A DNA stretch of 64,000 nt from Candidatus Gastranaerophilales bacterium (GCA_944324225.1 CALUVL010000009.1:1-64000), one strand, 5' to 3'. Shown: positions 25,544 through 34,588, counted from the first letter of the stretch. Made by a program: numbers and translations. Notes: generated from the letters alone by a model not told the origin.

Positions 25544-25572
25544 TTGCATTTTATCTCTTTATTCGTTAAAAT
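25544..25572 (+). promoter_or_regulatory. promoter of the amidohydrolase-like/yjbQ operon
   Basis: TTGCAT (25544-25549), 17 bases, TAAAAT (25567-25572). Transcription would begin near 25579, just before AAGGGG (25585-25590) and the ATG at 25596. Confidence 0.55.
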
Positions 25573-25595
25573 ATTCTATCATATAAGGGGACATC

Positions 25596-26906
25596 ATGAA
25601 GTGTTATAAGTCTAAATGGATTTTAACATCAGAAAATGAAATCTTAAAAGATTATGCTCTGGTCATTGATGAAGGCAAAATTGTTGATTTAATACCTAAT
25701 TCAGAAGTGAATTTTGAGGATAAAAAGGTTAAGGAGCTTGGAAATGCTGTTATAACGCCAGGGTTTGTTGATATGCTGACGCAGTTCCAATATACGGATT
25801 GCGGGGAGTTTTCTGTCAAAGGTTTTAAGAATAAGTTAAAAAAAATTTTCCTTAATCTGAATAAAAATTACATCTTTGCTGGTGTGAAGCAAGATAATTA
25901 TTCTCTCAAGTGGACAAACCTCTTGGTGGATTATTTTTCGTCAGGCAGAGGACAGAAGATTGAATCGTTTAAATCAGGCGCAATTCAATCTATTAAGTCC
26001 GGTACTACTTGTTTTGCTCAAGTGTCTAAGGAATTTAAGTATTTTGATATAATAAATAAATTGCCAATAAAGAACTATTTGTTTTTCGAAGTCTTTTCAG
26101 ACAGCAAAGAAAAGAGTAAAAAGACTTTCAAGGAACTCAGAAGTAAAGTAGAGGATTTGATTTACCACAAAGGCGATAATACACATATTGGTATAATGCT
26201 GAATTCCGTGTCAGGTGTGCATAAAAAACTTTGGGAATTGTTTTCCAAATATTGCCGCAAGCACAATATGCTTGTAATGACGCGTTTTGCAGAATCTATG
26301 GATGAAATTGAATGGTTGCAGTTCGGATTTTCTGACATAGATCTTTTGCACAAATTTATGGGGCTAAGGAAAATTACTCCGTATTCCAAAGGTATTTCGC
26401 CAGTAGATTATCTTGATAATTTGAAAGTTTTGACAAACAAAATTATTATTGCAAATGCAAATTACGTAGACGCAGGAGAGCTTGAAAAATTGGCAGAATT
26501 GGGCGTAAAATATATTTACCAGCCTAATTATTCAGAAGAAATCTGCAATAGAAAACTTGAATTTTGCGACGTGCTCAATTATTTTGGTGAAAATTTCGGA
26601 TTTTCTACTCAGAGTTTTAGCAAGGATAAAAATTTCAGCATTTTGCAGCTTGCCAATAAGGCAAACGAGTCAGTAAATCTTCCGGTAGAAGAACTTCTTA
26701 AGTACTTAACGATTTATCCGGCAAGAATTTTGAGGCTTGATAATATTACCGGATCAATAAAAATCGGTAAAGATGCGGATTTTAATGTTTTTAAACTTGA
26801 TGAAGGAGAGGATTACAAAGCATTAGAAAAGTATTCTTTCCCGTATGCTACATATTCAAAAGGTCGAAAATTAGTGAAAGAAGGTAATATAAGGTTTTCA
26901 TTATGA
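25596..26906 (+). CDS. amidohydrolase-fold protein lacking the metal ligands
   Basis: The 436 residues align with SsnA/chlorohydrolase-type amidohydrolases. An N-terminal composite domain ends in VITPGFVD, and the C-terminus has ARILRLDNITGSIKIGKDADFNVF. The positions expected for metal ligands are all changed. The HxH after PGFVD reads L61-T-Q63, the His before AE is R230, the His in the next strand is N287, and the catalytic Asp before Ser is Q339. The ligand alignment is mine, by eye. The reading frame is intact and expressed signals are good, so this looks like a retained pseudoenzyme or one with new chemistry rather than a decaying gene. Its stop overlaps yjbQ by four bases (ATGA). Confidence 0.75.
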   Translation: MKCYKSKWILTSENEILKDYALVIDEGKIVDLIPNSEVNFEDKKVKELGNAVITPGFVDMLTQFQYTDCGEFSVKGFKNKLKKIFLNLNKNYIFAGVKQDNYSLKWTNLLVDYFSSGRGQKIESFKSGAIQSIKSGTTCFAQVSKEFKYFDIINKLPIKNYLFFEVFSDSKEKSKKTFKELRSKVEDLIYHKGDNTHIGIMLNSVSGVHKKLWELFSKYCRKHNMLVMTRFAESMDEIEWLQFGFSDIDLLHKFMGLRKITPYSKGISPVDYLDNLKVLTNKIIIANANYVDAGELEKLAELGVKYIYQPNYSEEICNRKLEFCDVLNYFGENFGFSTQSFSKDKNFSILQLANKANESVNLPVEELLKYLTIYPARILRLDNITGSIKIGKDADFNVFKLDEGEDYKALEKYSFPYATYSKGRKLVKEGNIRFSL

Positions 26907-27319
26907 CAATTTTGAATGAAAAGTTTACTATACACACAAAAGGAAATACACAGATAGTCGATATAACCCGTCAGGTTCAAAATGCAGTGTACAAACATAA
27001 TTTGCCTAATGCAGTTGTGTTTGTATATGTAGCAGGAAGTACTGTTTCTCTTACTAACATAGAATATGAGCCTGGATTGTTAAAGGATTTACCTGAAGCA
27101 TTAGAAAAAATTGCACCTGTGGCTGCGGAATACCATCATGATGAAACATGGCATGATGGAAACGGTTATGCCCATGTAAGGGCTTCAATAGTTGGAAACA
27201 GTACAACCGTGCCGTTGATTGATGGCGCATTACAGCTTGGGCAGTGGCAACAGATTGTGTTGATTGATTTTGACAACAAGGCAAGAACAAGAGTTGTCCA
27301 TGTGCAGATAGTTTATTAA
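26903..27319 (+). CDS. yjbQ: YjbQ/UPF0047 family protein
   Basis: The 138-residue protein is a typical UPF0047 member: TVSLTNIEYEPGLLKDLPEA, HHDETWHDGNGYAHVRAS, and the C-terminal LQLGQWQQIVLIDFDNKARTR. Members have been reported to have low-level thiamine-phosphate synthase activity, but the physiological role is not settled. The His-rich block is the conserved active-site region. Its start overlaps the amidohydrolase-like gene by four bases, so the two proteins are probably made in fixed ratio. It is convergent with the XRE regulator, overlapping by four bases. Confidence 0.92.
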   Translation: MTILNEKFTIHTKGNTQIVDITRQVQNAVYKHNLPNAVVFVYVAGSTVSLTNIEYEPGLLKDLPEALEKIAPVAAEYHHDETWHDGNGYAHVRASIVGNSTTVPLIDGALQLGQWQQIVLIDFDNKARTRVVHVQIVY

Positions 27320-27537
27320 TCTTTAAATTTTAACAGGTCTTCAATATCTATATTAAGAGCATTAGCAAGTTCGAGAATTTTACCGAGCGACATATTTTGT
27401 CTGCCGCATTCAATGCAGGCAATGTAATTTTGATTTACATCCAAAATAACCGATAGTTGCTCTTGGGTTAAATCCTTTTTTATTCGTTCTATTTTGACAT
27501 TTTTGCCAAATTTTTTTAATAATTCCTGTTTATTCAT
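27316..27537 (-). CDS. XRE-family helix-turn-helix regulator
   Basis: The 73-residue protein is essentially one Cro/C1-type HTH domain. The core is ERIKKDLTQEQLSVILDV followed by the recognition helix NQNYIACIECGRQNMSL and the closing helices ILELANALNIDIEDLL. There is no effector domain. A set of related TATAA-type half-sites lies in the intergenic region upstream (27562-27607), suggesting autoregulation and control of the divergent pseudopilin gene (inference). Only a weak ribosome site is visible. Confidence 0.88.
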   Translation of the reverse strand: MNKQELLKKFGKNVKIERIKKDLTQEQLSVILDVNQNYIACIECGRQNMSLGKILELANALNIDIEDLLKFKD

Positions 27538-27561
27538 AAGTAATAATTATACAAAGTTTGA

Positions 27562-27607
27562 CTTATAACTTCTATTGTGCTATAAGATTTAAAGTATTAG
27601 TTATAGC
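27562..27607. promoter_or_regulatory. candidate operator: three related half-sites
   Basis: CTTATAAC (27562-27569), GCTATAAG (27579-27586) and GTTATAGC (27600-27607) are close variants of one 8-base sequence in alternating orientation, with centres 17 and 21 bases apart. GCTATAA and TTATAGC form an inverted repeat. They lie between the XRE regulator and the pseudopilin gene. Confidence 0.4.
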
Positions 27608-27627
27608 TTATGAATGGCAGGTGGATT

Positions 27628-28326
27628 ATGAAATTAATAGGGTTTACCATGGCAGAAGTTTTGATAACTATTGGAATAATTGGACTTGTTGCTTCAATGA
27701 CAATGCCGACGTTGATTAATAATGCCAAAAATAAAGAACTTGAGGCCGCTTTTAAAAAACAATATTCGCTTTTGACACAGGCTATAAATCACTTGCAGGC
27801 ACAGGATGTATGTACTCACTCTTCCTGTATACCGAATGGAACTACATTGCTCAATTATTTCGATAAGATTTATAAGATAAATAAGCGATGCGATGATATG
27901 CCGCCAGGGCTGCCTGAATATGACAAGTGGTGTTTCCCGAAAAATCAGCGGGACAGCAAATATACGAATTATAACAAAACTTCTTCTTATTTGTCTACGG
28001 CTTCATTTGATGACGGACAGTTTTATACAATGGACGGGGCATTGATTTCATTTGAAAAAAGGGCTACTGACAGCAAGGTTATTATAAGTGTAGACGTGAA
28101 CGGCCGTGCAAAACGTCCTAATGCATTTGGGCATGATTTATTTATGTTCCAAATTATTGATAAGGGACCAGTTGGTGTTTTGATGCCTATGGGGGCTGAA
28201 GGAACTCTTTATGAAGATAAAAAAAATGTGAATTATTGCTCAAAAACTTCAACAAGTGTCATGAACGGAGCGTCTTGCACAATAAAAGCACTATCGGATC
28301 CGAAATATTTTACAAATCTTCCCTGA
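27628..28326 (+). CDS. type II/IV pilin-like protein with prepilin leader
   Basis: The protein has 232 residues from ATG 27628, chosen because AGGTGG precedes it; ATG 27610 lacks a site and would give an over-long leader. A short leader MKLIG is followed by FTMAEVLITIGIIGLVAS. This is the prepilin peptidase substrate, with cleavage after Gly5, N-methylated Phe, and Glu at mature position 5. The soluble part contains four or more Cys (e.g. CTHSSC, CSKTS, SCTIK) likely to form disulfides outside the membrane. Single pseudopilin-like genes away from a pilus cluster are common in this lineage; the substrate or pilus system is not in the window. Confidence 0.82.
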   Translation: MKLIGFTMAEVLITIGIIGLVASMTMPTLINNAKNKELEAAFKKQYSLLTQAINHLQAQDVCTHSSCIPNGTTLLNYFDKIYKINKRCDDMPPGLPEYDKWCFPKNQRDSKYTNYNKTSSYLSTASFDDGQFYTMDGALISFEKRATDSKVIISVDVNGRAKRPNAFGHDLFMFQIIDKGPVGVLMPMGAEGTLYEDKKNVNYCSKTSTSVMNGASCTIKALSDPKYFTNLP

Positions 28327-28400
28327 AAATCCGCTCTTGTAATTGATTTATGTTCCTGCTAAAATCCTGATATAGTACGAAATATAAAGAAGGGATTATT

Positions 28401-29927
28401 ATGACAAAAAGAGTTTTATTGTGTATTATGGACGGCTGGGGCATAAGTAAATCACACCCTGAGTATGATGCAACCAAAATAGCAAACCCTGTTCATGTAA
28501 ATGAACTTGAAAAAGAAGGCAAGTTTATAAAAATTCATGCTGACGGCGAATATGTAGGACTTCCGGCAGGCCAGATGGGAAACAGCGAAGTCGGACACCT
28601 TAACCTCGGTGCGGGCAGAATTGTTTATCAGGAACTTTCTAAAATTAATAATGCTATAAAAAGCGGAGATTTCTTTAAGCGTGAAGCTTTCCTGAAAGCA
28701 ATTGAACATGTCAAGAAAAACGACAGTGCTCTACACCTTTGGGGGCTTGCTTCAGACGGCGGTGTTCACTCAGCATTAGGACATATTCTGGCGTTGATTA
28801 AGCTTGCGGCAGACAACGGACTTAAAAAAGTCTATGTTCATGCATTTCTTGACGGACGCGACACTCCTCCGCAGAGTGCTATGACTTTCTTAAAGCCAAT
28901 TGAAGATGAATTGAAAAAATACGGGCTTCCTCCGATTGCTACAGTAAGCGGAAGATATTACGCAATGGATCGTGACAACCGCTGGGATAGAATTGAGAAA
29001 GCATACAATGCTCTGCTTCTCGGCGAAGGCGAAACTGCATCTTCCGCCGAAGAAGCTGTTAAACAGTCTTATGACAAAGGCGACAACGATGAATTTGTTC
29101 TTCCGACAGTTATAGGCGAACCTGAAACAAGAGTTAAAGATAATGATGCAGTTATTTTCTGGAACTTCAGACCTGACAGAGCAAGAGAAATTACAAAGGC
29201 AATAAATTTTGAAAACTTTGACGGGTTTAGCAGAAAAGCTGTCAGAAAAAATATTTGTTATGTTTGTATGACACAGTACGACGAAACATTCCCTTATCCT
29301 GTTGCTTTTGGTAAAGAGCATATGAAAAATATCCTCGGTGATGTGCTTGAAGCAAACGGCATTAAGCAATTCAGAACAGCAGAAACAGAAAAATATGCTC
29401 ATGTTACATTCTTCTTTAACGGTGGTGTTGAAGAACCACAGCCTCACGAAACAAGAGTTCTGGTTGCTTCTCCGAAAGTTGCAACATATGATCTTCAGCC
29501 GGAAATGAGTGCACGTGAAGTCTGTGACAATGTACTGAAAGCAATTGACAATCCTGAATACGGTTTTATTCTCGTAAACTTTGCAAATCCTGATATGGTA
29601 GGCCATACAGGAGTCTTAGAGGCTGCTGTTAAGGCAGACAAAGTCGTGGATGAATGTGTCGGAAAAATTGCCGAAGCTTGCAAAAAGCATGATGTAATTA
29701 TGCTTTTGACAGCAGACCACGGAAATTCAGAAGTTATGGTAAACTATGAAACAGGAAAACCGATGACGGCTCATACGACAAACGAAGTTCCGTTTGTGTT
29801 GATTAATGCTCCGAAAGAAATCGAACTTAAAGAAACCGGTGCATTATGTAACGTTGCTCCGACAATTCTTGATCTGTTCGGAATTGAAAAACCGGCAGAA
29901 ATGGATGCGGAATCATTAATTAAGTAA
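28401..29927 (+). CDS. gpmI: 2,3-bisphosphoglycerate-independent phosphoglycerate mutase
   Basis: This Mn-dependent glycolytic enzyme interconverts 3- and 2-phosphoglycerate. The 508 residues start with VLLCIMDGWG. The phosphoserine nucleophile is S62 in AGQMGNSEVGH, and the alkaline-phosphatase-like metal site is completed by FANPDMVGHTG and LTADHGNSEVM. GAAGGGA precedes ATG, and an extended -10 (TGA then TATAGT, 28371-28376) lies upstream. A terminator follows, so it is a single-gene unit. Confidence 0.96.
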   Translation: MTKRVLLCIMDGWGISKSHPEYDATKIANPVHVNELEKEGKFIKIHADGEYVGLPAGQMGNSEVGHLNLGAGRIVYQELSKINNAIKSGDFFKREAFLKAIEHVKKNDSALHLWGLASDGGVHSALGHILALIKLAADNGLKKVYVHAFLDGRDTPPQSAMTFLKPIEDELKKYGLPPIATVSGRYYAMDRDNRWDRIEKAYNALLLGEGETASSAEEAVKQSYDKGDNDEFVLPTVIGEPETRVKDNDAVIFWNFRPDRAREITKAINFENFDGFSRKAVRKNICYVCMTQYDETFPYPVAFGKEHMKNILGDVLEANGIKQFRTAETEKYAHVTFFFNGGVEEPQPHETRVLVASPKVATYDLQPEMSAREVCDNVLKAIDNPEYGFILVNFANPDMVGHTGVLEAAVKADKVVDECVGKIAEACKKHDVIMLLTADHGNSEVMVNYETGKPMTAHTTNEVPFVLINAPKEIELKETGALCNVAPTILDLFGIEKPAEMDAESLIK

Positions 29928-29932
29928 GTAGT

Positions 29933-29969
29933 TTCCGGCAGTTAAGTTTTCCTTTTCTGCCGGAATTTT
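29933..29969 (+). terminator. rho-independent terminator of gpmI
   Basis: TTCCGGCAG (29933-29941) pairs perfectly with CTGCCGGAA (29957-29965) around a 15-base loop and is followed by TTTTA. It lies six bases after the gpmI stop. Confidence 0.75.
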
Positions 29970-29995
29970 AAGTTAGCAGACAGTTTGGATGAAAT

Positions 29996-32971
29996 ATGGC
30001 AGATAATAAGACTTTTGATATAGATTTTTCTTTTAAAAAAAATAACATTGACGAATTATTTTTTAACCTTTCAGAAAATCCTGATGGGTTTAAAAATAAA
30101 GATTTTCGATATACGCTTAGTCTTATTTACCAGACTGTAGAAGATGAGTTTAAGGACGTTTTCCTAAGTCCATACACTCCTGCAAGAAATACTAATTTTT
30201 TTCTTGTAAACGAAAATGGTAAACTGTCATTTTTTGTTACACCAACAAACAACTTTGAATATTATCTTAAGTCAAAAGGATCTTTATTCAAATTTCGTTC
30301 TCAGGTTCTAGATGATTCGGTAGGGTATCCGATGAGTCTTGATCTTGTAATGGATTATTTCGGCGGTTTCGGGGATGTAGTTGACCTTGATGCTGTGACT
30401 CCGACCTTTATCTATATGAACAATCTCACTCATTTTGTGATGAAGTTGATTGAAAAACTATACTTTATTCCGACTGTCAAAACACGGGGTTCAATGTTCA
30501 GAATTGTTTATGAACCTATAATTTCAAACCAGCAGCTTGCAAGGTTTATAAATATATTCGAAGAAAATATTCCGGAGAATTTGTTTATAAAAGGTGAAAA
30601 ACCAAAAGATTTTGTGCGAGATTTTATATACAATTACATGAATTATGTAATATATAAGTTTCTCGGAATTAAGGCTTATAAGTTTAAGGATGTAAAATCC
30701 GGAACTTATATGATTAAAGATCTTGAGCAGAGATCACAAATGAAAGGAATTGATATTGCAGAGAACTTCTCTCAGTGGTTTGATGAGCTTTATCTCGGCA
30801 AATATGATGTAATTCCGTTCTTCAAAATTGATAAGGTTGAGGGCGATGACGAATTGTTCCGGTTGAAAGTTCATATCAAAAACCGCAAAACAGGTGAGAG
30901 TGTTCTTGTTGATGATTTATATACAAAGGATAAGATTTTTGGTGCAAATTCTGCCGATATTTCACGAATTGTGGAAAAACAGTTAAATTATGCTATACGC
31001 TATATGCCCGAACTTGAAGAACTTTTTGAAGATGAAACAAAACTGGCTCTTGATTTGAATCTTAATGAGGTTTACAAAATAATAACCCAGACTGCATATT
31101 ATCTTCAGAAAGCGCAAATTGAAGTTATTCTGCCCAAAGAACTTGTGAATGTCGTTGTTCCCAGAGCCTCAATTAATGCCAAAGTCAAGGCTTCACGCTC
31201 CAAGGATCTGGCTGATATCTTCAACAACACTTCATCATCTAAAATTGCGCTGGATGATATTCTTGATTTTTCTTATGAAATTGCAATCGGGAATGAAAAA
31301 ATTTCGCTTGAAGAATTTAACAAACTTGTTGAAAACAGCACTGGTCTTGTAAAATACAAAAATAAATATGTCTTGATTGACAAAGAAGAAAGCAAGAAGA
31401 TTTTTGAACAGATTGCAAAAGCTAATTTAAAATCACTTTCAAGAATGGAATTGATTCATGCGTCAATGTCCGGTCAGCTGTATCAGTATGATTTCGATTA
31501 CGATTCGGCATTTGCAAGGGTTATACAGGACTTCACAAAGCCTGTGGATGTAGAGCCTCCAAAAGACTTGAAAGGTGAACTTCGTCCATATCAGATGACC
31601 GGTTTGAAGTGGCTTTGGACTAATATTTCAAAAGGTTTTGGCGTGTGTATGGCTGACGATATGGGGTTAGGTAAAACTATTCAGGTCATAAGCCTTATTT
31701 TAAAAATGAAAGAGGAAAAATCTCTCGATAAACCTGTTCTAGTAATTTGTCCTACAACCTTAATCGGAAACTGGATGAAGGAATTGCAGATGTTTGCGCC
31801 GTCGCTTGATGCAACTGTTTATCACGGTGCGGAAAGAAAACTTGACGTAAAACATGATGTAATTTTGACAACTTATGCGATAATGAGAATTGATGTTGAA
31901 GAATTGAAAAAACAGCAATGGGGAATGATTATTGTAGACGAAGCCCAGAATATCAAGAATCCTGATACTGCACAGACTCTTGCTATCAAGATGCTTAAGT
32001 CCGACGTAAAAGTCGCAATGACAGGTACTCCGGTTGAAAACAGGCTTACTGAGTTGTGGAGTATATTTGACTTTATAAACACAGGATATCTCGGCTCGTT
32101 GAAGGATTTCCAGAAAAGTTATGCAATTCCTATTGAAAGATTTAAAGAAAATTCACGTGCTGCAAAGCTTAAGATGTCAATTTCTCCGTTTGTTCTAAGA
32201 CGTCTTAAAACCGACAAGCACGTTATTACAGACCTTCCTGAAAAAATGGTTATCAACGATTACTGTTATCTGTCGAAATCTCAGGCTGTTCTGTATGAAA
32301 AAACTCTTAATGAGATGATGGAAAAGATAAGCGGCTTTACAGGTATTAACAGACGCGGTAATATCTTCAAACTTATCACTGCCCTTAAGCAGATTTGTAA
32401 CCACCCTTATCAGTTCCTTAAGGGCGGAGAAATGAGCAAAGAGCTTTCAGGTAAAATGGACAAGTGTATTTCAACTGTCCAAAATATTCTTGAAAACAAC
32501 GAAAAAACTCTTATCTTTACTCAATACAAAGAAATGGGCGATATTTTATGCAGGGTTATTGCGGAAGAATGCAACACTGATCCTTTGTTCTTCCACGGTT
32601 CATTGACAGTGCCGCAGAGAGAAGACTTGATTGACAAATTCCAGAATAATGATGATTCGAAGATAATGATACTTTCTCTCAAAGCCGGTGGTACAGGTTT
32701 AAACCTCACAAGCGCAACAAACGTAATTCATTATGATTTGTGGTGGAACCCTGCAGTTGAGGATCAGGCGACTGACAGAACTTATCGTATTGGTCAGGAT
32801 AAAAATGTCATGGTTCACCGTATGATTACTCTTGGTACTTTCGAAGAAAAGATTGACGAGATGCTTAAATCCAAAAAGGAATTGGCCGATCTTGCTGTTT
32901 ACGAAGGCGAAAAGATTATTACGGAACTTACGGATGAAGAAATTTATGAAATCTTTACTTTGTCGGCTTAA
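29996..32971 (+). CDS. SNF2-family DNA-dependent ATPase/helicase
   Basis: The 991-residue protein has an N-terminal region of about 520 residues of unknown fold, then a complete SNF2 motor. Motif I is MADDMGLGKTIQ (K560), motif II VDEAQNIKNP, motif III MTGTPVENRL. The RecA2 part contains LIFTQYKEMGDIL, LSLKAGGTGLNLTSA and DRTYRIGQ. Bacterial SNF2 proteins of this HepA/RapA-like class remodel DNA-protein or RNA polymerase complexes; no nuclease or methylase is attached here, and no restriction or defence gene is adjacent. The ribosome site is poor. It sits alone between gpmI and rpsU. Confidence 0.9.
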   Translation: MADNKTFDIDFSFKKNNIDELFFNLSENPDGFKNKDFRYTLSLIYQTVEDEFKDVFLSPYTPARNTNFFLVNENGKLSFFVTPTNNFEYYLKSKGSLFKFRSQVLDDSVGYPMSLDLVMDYFGGFGDVVDLDAVTPTFIYMNNLTHFVMKLIEKLYFIPTVKTRGSMFRIVYEPIISNQQLARFINIFEENIPENLFIKGEKPKDFVRDFIYNYMNYVIYKFLGIKAYKFKDVKSGTYMIKDLEQRSQMKGIDIAENFSQWFDELYLGKYDVIPFFKIDKVEGDDELFRLKVHIKNRKTGESVLVDDLYTKDKIFGANSADISRIVEKQLNYAIRYMPELEELFEDETKLALDLNLNEVYKIITQTAYYLQKAQIEVILPKELVNVVVPRASINAKVKASRSKDLADIFNNTSSSKIALDDILDFSYEIAIGNEKISLEEFNKLVENSTGLVKYKNKYVLIDKEESKKIFEQIAKANLKSLSRMELIHASMSGQLYQYDFDYDSAFARVIQDFTKPVDVEPPKDLKGELRPYQMTGLKWLWTNISKGFGVCMADDMGLGKTIQVISLILKMKEEKSLDKPVLVICPTTLIGNWMKELQMFAPSLDATVYHGAERKLDVKHDVILTTYAIMRIDVEELKKQQWGMIIVDEAQNIKNPDTAQTLAIKMLKSDVKVAMTGTPVENRLTELWSIFDFINTGYLGSLKDFQKSYAIPIERFKENSRAAKLKMSISPFVLRRLKTDKHVITDLPEKMVINDYCYLSKSQAVLYEKTLNEMMEKISGFTGINRRGNIFKLITALKQICNHPYQFLKGGEMSKELSGKMDKCISTVQNILENNEKTLIFTQYKEMGDILCRVIAEECNTDPLFFHGSLTVPQREDLIDKFQNNDDSKIMILSLKAGGTGLNLTSATNVIHYDLWWNPAVEDQATDRTYRIGQDKNVMVHRMITLGTFEEKIDEMLKSKKELADLAVYEGEKIITELTDEEIYEIFTLSA

Positions 32972-33044
32972 ATCAGTAATGGACTTCAAAATTCTGATAA
33001 ATTAGCATTTCACATATTGTGGATGGCAAATTTTGGCTTATTGC

Positions 33045-33073
33045 TTGAAATTTATTTTGTTTTAGTTTATAAT
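33045..33073 (+). promoter_or_regulatory. strong promoter of rpsU
   Basis: TTGAAA (33045-33050), exactly 17 bases, and a perfect TATAAT (33068-33073). It is among the strongest consensus promoters in the window, fitting a ribosomal protein gene. Transcription should begin near 33080. Confidence 0.75.
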
Positions 33074-33118
33074 CTGAATATATCGTACAAAAGGACCATA
33101 AAGGTGGTGAAAACATAA

Positions 33119-33292
33119 ATGGCAGAAGTTAAAGTCGGTGAAAACGAGAGTATTGAAAGCGCACTCAGACGTTTCAAGAAAAAAATTCAAAAAGCTGGTA
33201 TCCTTTCAGAAGTAAAAAAACGCGAAAGATATGAAAAACCGAGTGTGAAAAGAAAACGTAAATCTGAAGCTGCCCGTAAACGTAAAGTTTAA
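33119..33292 (+). CDS. rpsU: 30S ribosomal protein S21
   Basis: This short gene encodes 57 residues: [19 protein letters not shown], then basic helices with [10 protein letters not shown] and [18 protein letters not shown] and a basic tail. S21 binds near the 3' end of 16S rRNA and the anti-Shine-Dalgarno region and promotes initiation. AAGGTGG (33101-33107) is the ribosome site. Strong promoter and a perfect terminator make it a monocistronic unit. Confidence 0.95.
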   Translation: MAEVKVGENESIESALRRFKKKIQKAGILSEVKKRERYEKPSVKRKRKSEAARKRKV

Positions 33293-33313
33293 GGGATGTT
33301 TTGAATAAATTTT

Positions 33314-33345
33314 AAAAAGCGGAATGTTCCAAATTCCGCTTTTTT
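33314..33345 (+). terminator. rho-independent terminator of rpsU
   Basis: AAAAAGCGGAAT (33314-33325) pairs perfectly with ATTCCGCTTTTT (33333-33344) around a seven-base loop, followed by another T. The A-tract on the left means it may also stop transcripts coming from the opposite strand gene at 33365. Confidence 0.9.
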
Positions 33346-33364
33346 AGTTCGTTTAATTTGTTAT

Positions 33365-34441
33365 TTACTTAGTTTCAATAAAGTTTGTATTCGGAATAAA
33401 ATTACTTCTGGTATCGTCGATTTCAATTTTATTTATAATATTTGCACGTTTTTTGCGGAATAGCATATCAACGAATGCTTCAAGACGTGTGATAAAACCA
33501 GCTTCGCCTGTTTGCTCATCAATTGTAAGATGAAGAAGCGGTTTGCCGAAATGTTTGGCTCTGCGTTGAATTCTTTCGACCATTAATGAATCAGGTCCAC
33601 ATCCGAAAGCAGTTAAAGTTATTATACCGTCAATCCGGTTGTCTTTAAGATAATGTCCTGCAGTTCCTGTCATTTCATATTCGTTAGCCCAGTATCTTTC
33701 GCCTCCCAGGGTGTTTATACCTTCATCCATTTGTTCATCGGATAGTTGTAAGGATGTTACAACTTTAACATCCATTTTTTCAAGTTTTTCTATAATTTTC
33801 ATAGAAGTTCTTTCATCATAGATATTGTATCCGTGAGAAATCAAAGCAACAGAAATTGGATATTCCTTCGTCTGATTTTCAATGAAAATTTTACCCTGAA
33901 GAGCGTAATTCATAGCTTTTTTATAACTCATACCTGATTTGGTCATGATAAAGAAATTGTTATAGCATCTCCAGCCCGCTTTAGAAGCTCTTTTAATTAT
34001 ATTTTCATCAGTAATATCAAAGTAAGACGCAATTTCTTTCAAAAATGCGTATAGACCCTGGTTTTTGGCCGATTTGTCAAGTGTTGCCTCAACCATGGTA
34101 AAATCTTTTTTAATAACATTTCTGACAAGGTCTGGCAGACCTCTGATTTTAGAGCAGTTATAAATTTTATTAGCTACAGATTGAATTGATGGAACAAAAA
34201 TTTTATCAACACCTTTATCCAGAAGGTTAAGAATGTGGCCTATATAAACTTTAATCGGAAGACATGTTTCAGTAACAACAAGCGCTGCACCCCTTGACAT
34301 GGTCTGTTTTGTTGTGACGTCAGACAAAACTATTTTAATACCCAGATCACTGAAAAATCCAAAGTAAAACGGATAATTGTTGTAAAATGACATTGCACGG
34401 GGTATGCCTATAACTTTTTCATTCGCTTGTATATTTTCCAC
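33365..34441 (-). CDS. acyl-CoA dehydratase activase-related protein (HgdB/DUF2229-like)
   Basis: I place the start at GTG 34441, because GGGAG lies six bases upstream. This gives 358 residues beginning MENIQANEKVIGIPRAMSF; a TTG at 34495 would add 18 residues without a site. The protein shares with the gene at 6088 the block DEQTGEAGFITRLEAFVD near the C-terminus, and has conserved Cys in TETCLPIKVYIGH and TAFGCGPDSLM. In other bacteria equivalent segments occur fused to an activator ATPase in one large protein. Here at least two segments are separate genes 26 kb apart, and no ATPase is visible. Fe-S binding is likely by analogy only. Confidence 0.72.
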   Translation of the reverse strand: MENIQANEKVIGIPRAMSFYNNYPFYFGFFSDLGIKIVLSDVTTKQTMSRGAALVVTETCLPIKVYIGHILNLLDKGVDKIFVPSIQSVANKIYNCSKIRGLPDLVRNVIKKDFTMVEATLDKSAKNQGLYAFLKEIASYFDITDENIIKRASKAGWRCYNNFFIMTKSGMSYKKAMNYALQGKIFIENQTKEYPISVALISHGYNIYDERTSMKIIEKLEKMDVKVVTSLQLSDEQMDEGINTLGGERYWANEYEMTGTAGHYLKDNRIDGIITLTAFGCGPDSLMVERIQRRAKHFGKPLLHLTIDEQTGEAGFITRLEAFVDMLFRKKRANIINKIEIDDTRSNFIPNTNFIETK

Positions 34442-34588
34442 GGTATTCTCCCAATTGGTATTTTGTAAGTTTTTACTACCATAATAATACTTCAAAAAGA
34501 AATAAATTGCCAGTTATTTTATTAAAAATTAATATTTGTTTTCAAAGCCTGCTTTTTATTGTAAAATCAGTATGAAAGGAATAAACAA

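Noticed and set aside
28890-29606. 238-codon open frame on the strand opposite gpmI
   Set aside because: It is antisense to a clearly real gene, rich in Cys and Phe in a shadow pattern, with no ribosome site.
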